A stretch of DNA of 5,298 nt from NCBI GenBank assembly GCA_949427775.1, contig CASQEL010000165.1, positions 1 to 5,298 on the forward strand, given 5' to 3'. Position numbers and translations under genes: made by a program. Shown piece after piece: positions 5,298 through 5,298 of the stretch (position 1 is its first letter; each line of letters begins with the position of its first letter). This stretch comes from an uncultured Desulfovibrionaceae bacterium. GTDB lineage: Bacteria > Desulfobacterota > Desulfovibrionia > Desulfovibrionales > Desulfovibrionaceae. The notes beneath the pieces are model-generated. The model was not told the DNA's origin and made no database searches. It was given only the letters and a program-made list of their open reading frames with translations.

Positions 5298-5298
5298 A

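Noticed and set aside
5143..5298. In-frame upstream extension of the large protein to TTG 5298
   Set aside because: The region is AT-richer, holds promoter-like and dyad elements, lacks a ribosome site at the TTG, and the conserved family start (GMDIGSATVK) is just after ATG 5142.

Overview
This 5.3 kb GC-rich window looks like the chromosome of a strict anaerobe. The best guess is a Desulfovibrionaceae-type deltaproteobacterium. That guess is an inference from the high GC codon use and from the dominant gene, an oxygen-sensitive type of ATP-driven iron-sulfur reductase; no rRNA or other taxonomic marker is present.

Layout. Positions 2-211 (+) hold the last 69 codons of a protein resembling the C-terminal half of the LpdD family, the chaperone-like partners of prenylated-FMN decarboxylases. 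After a 136-nt GC-rich gap with some potential for RNA structure comes an unrecognised small acidic protein (348-566, +) with a good ribosome binding site. A convincing Rho-independent terminator (634-665, +) closes this unit. Positions 692-895 (+) contain a weak candidate small ORF whose coding signal fades about two thirds of the way along. Positions 913-5142 (-), four fifths of the window, are one gene for a 1409-residue protein converging on the + strand unit. Its control region (about 5143-5298) is clearly more AT-rich. It contains a candidate extended -10 promoter, a strong dyad upstream of it, and two palindromes in the predicted leader.

The large protein is the centre of interest. It belongs to the very long 'acyl-CoA dehydratase activase-related' family: two BcrA/BadF/HgdC-type ATPase domains in tandem, then a four-cysteine motif, a DUF2229 / HgdB-like half, a proline-rich hinge and a second HgdB-like half. 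Both ATPase domains keep their nucleotide motifs and both cysteines that bind the bridging [4Fe-4S] cluster in HgdC homodimers. Both acceptor halves carry a CYPA motif and an FGC motif. The chain therefore looks like a whole two-component system in one polypeptide: an ATP-dependent low-potential electron donor (normally a homodimer) fused to its acceptor (normally a heterodimer or homodimer such as HgdAB or a double-cubane cluster protein). The fused family exists in anaerobes and the domain assignments rest on known motifs. The internal pseudo-dimer model, the electron path and the substrate are inferences. No dehydratase, CoA-transferase or other substrate-specific partner is visible in the window.
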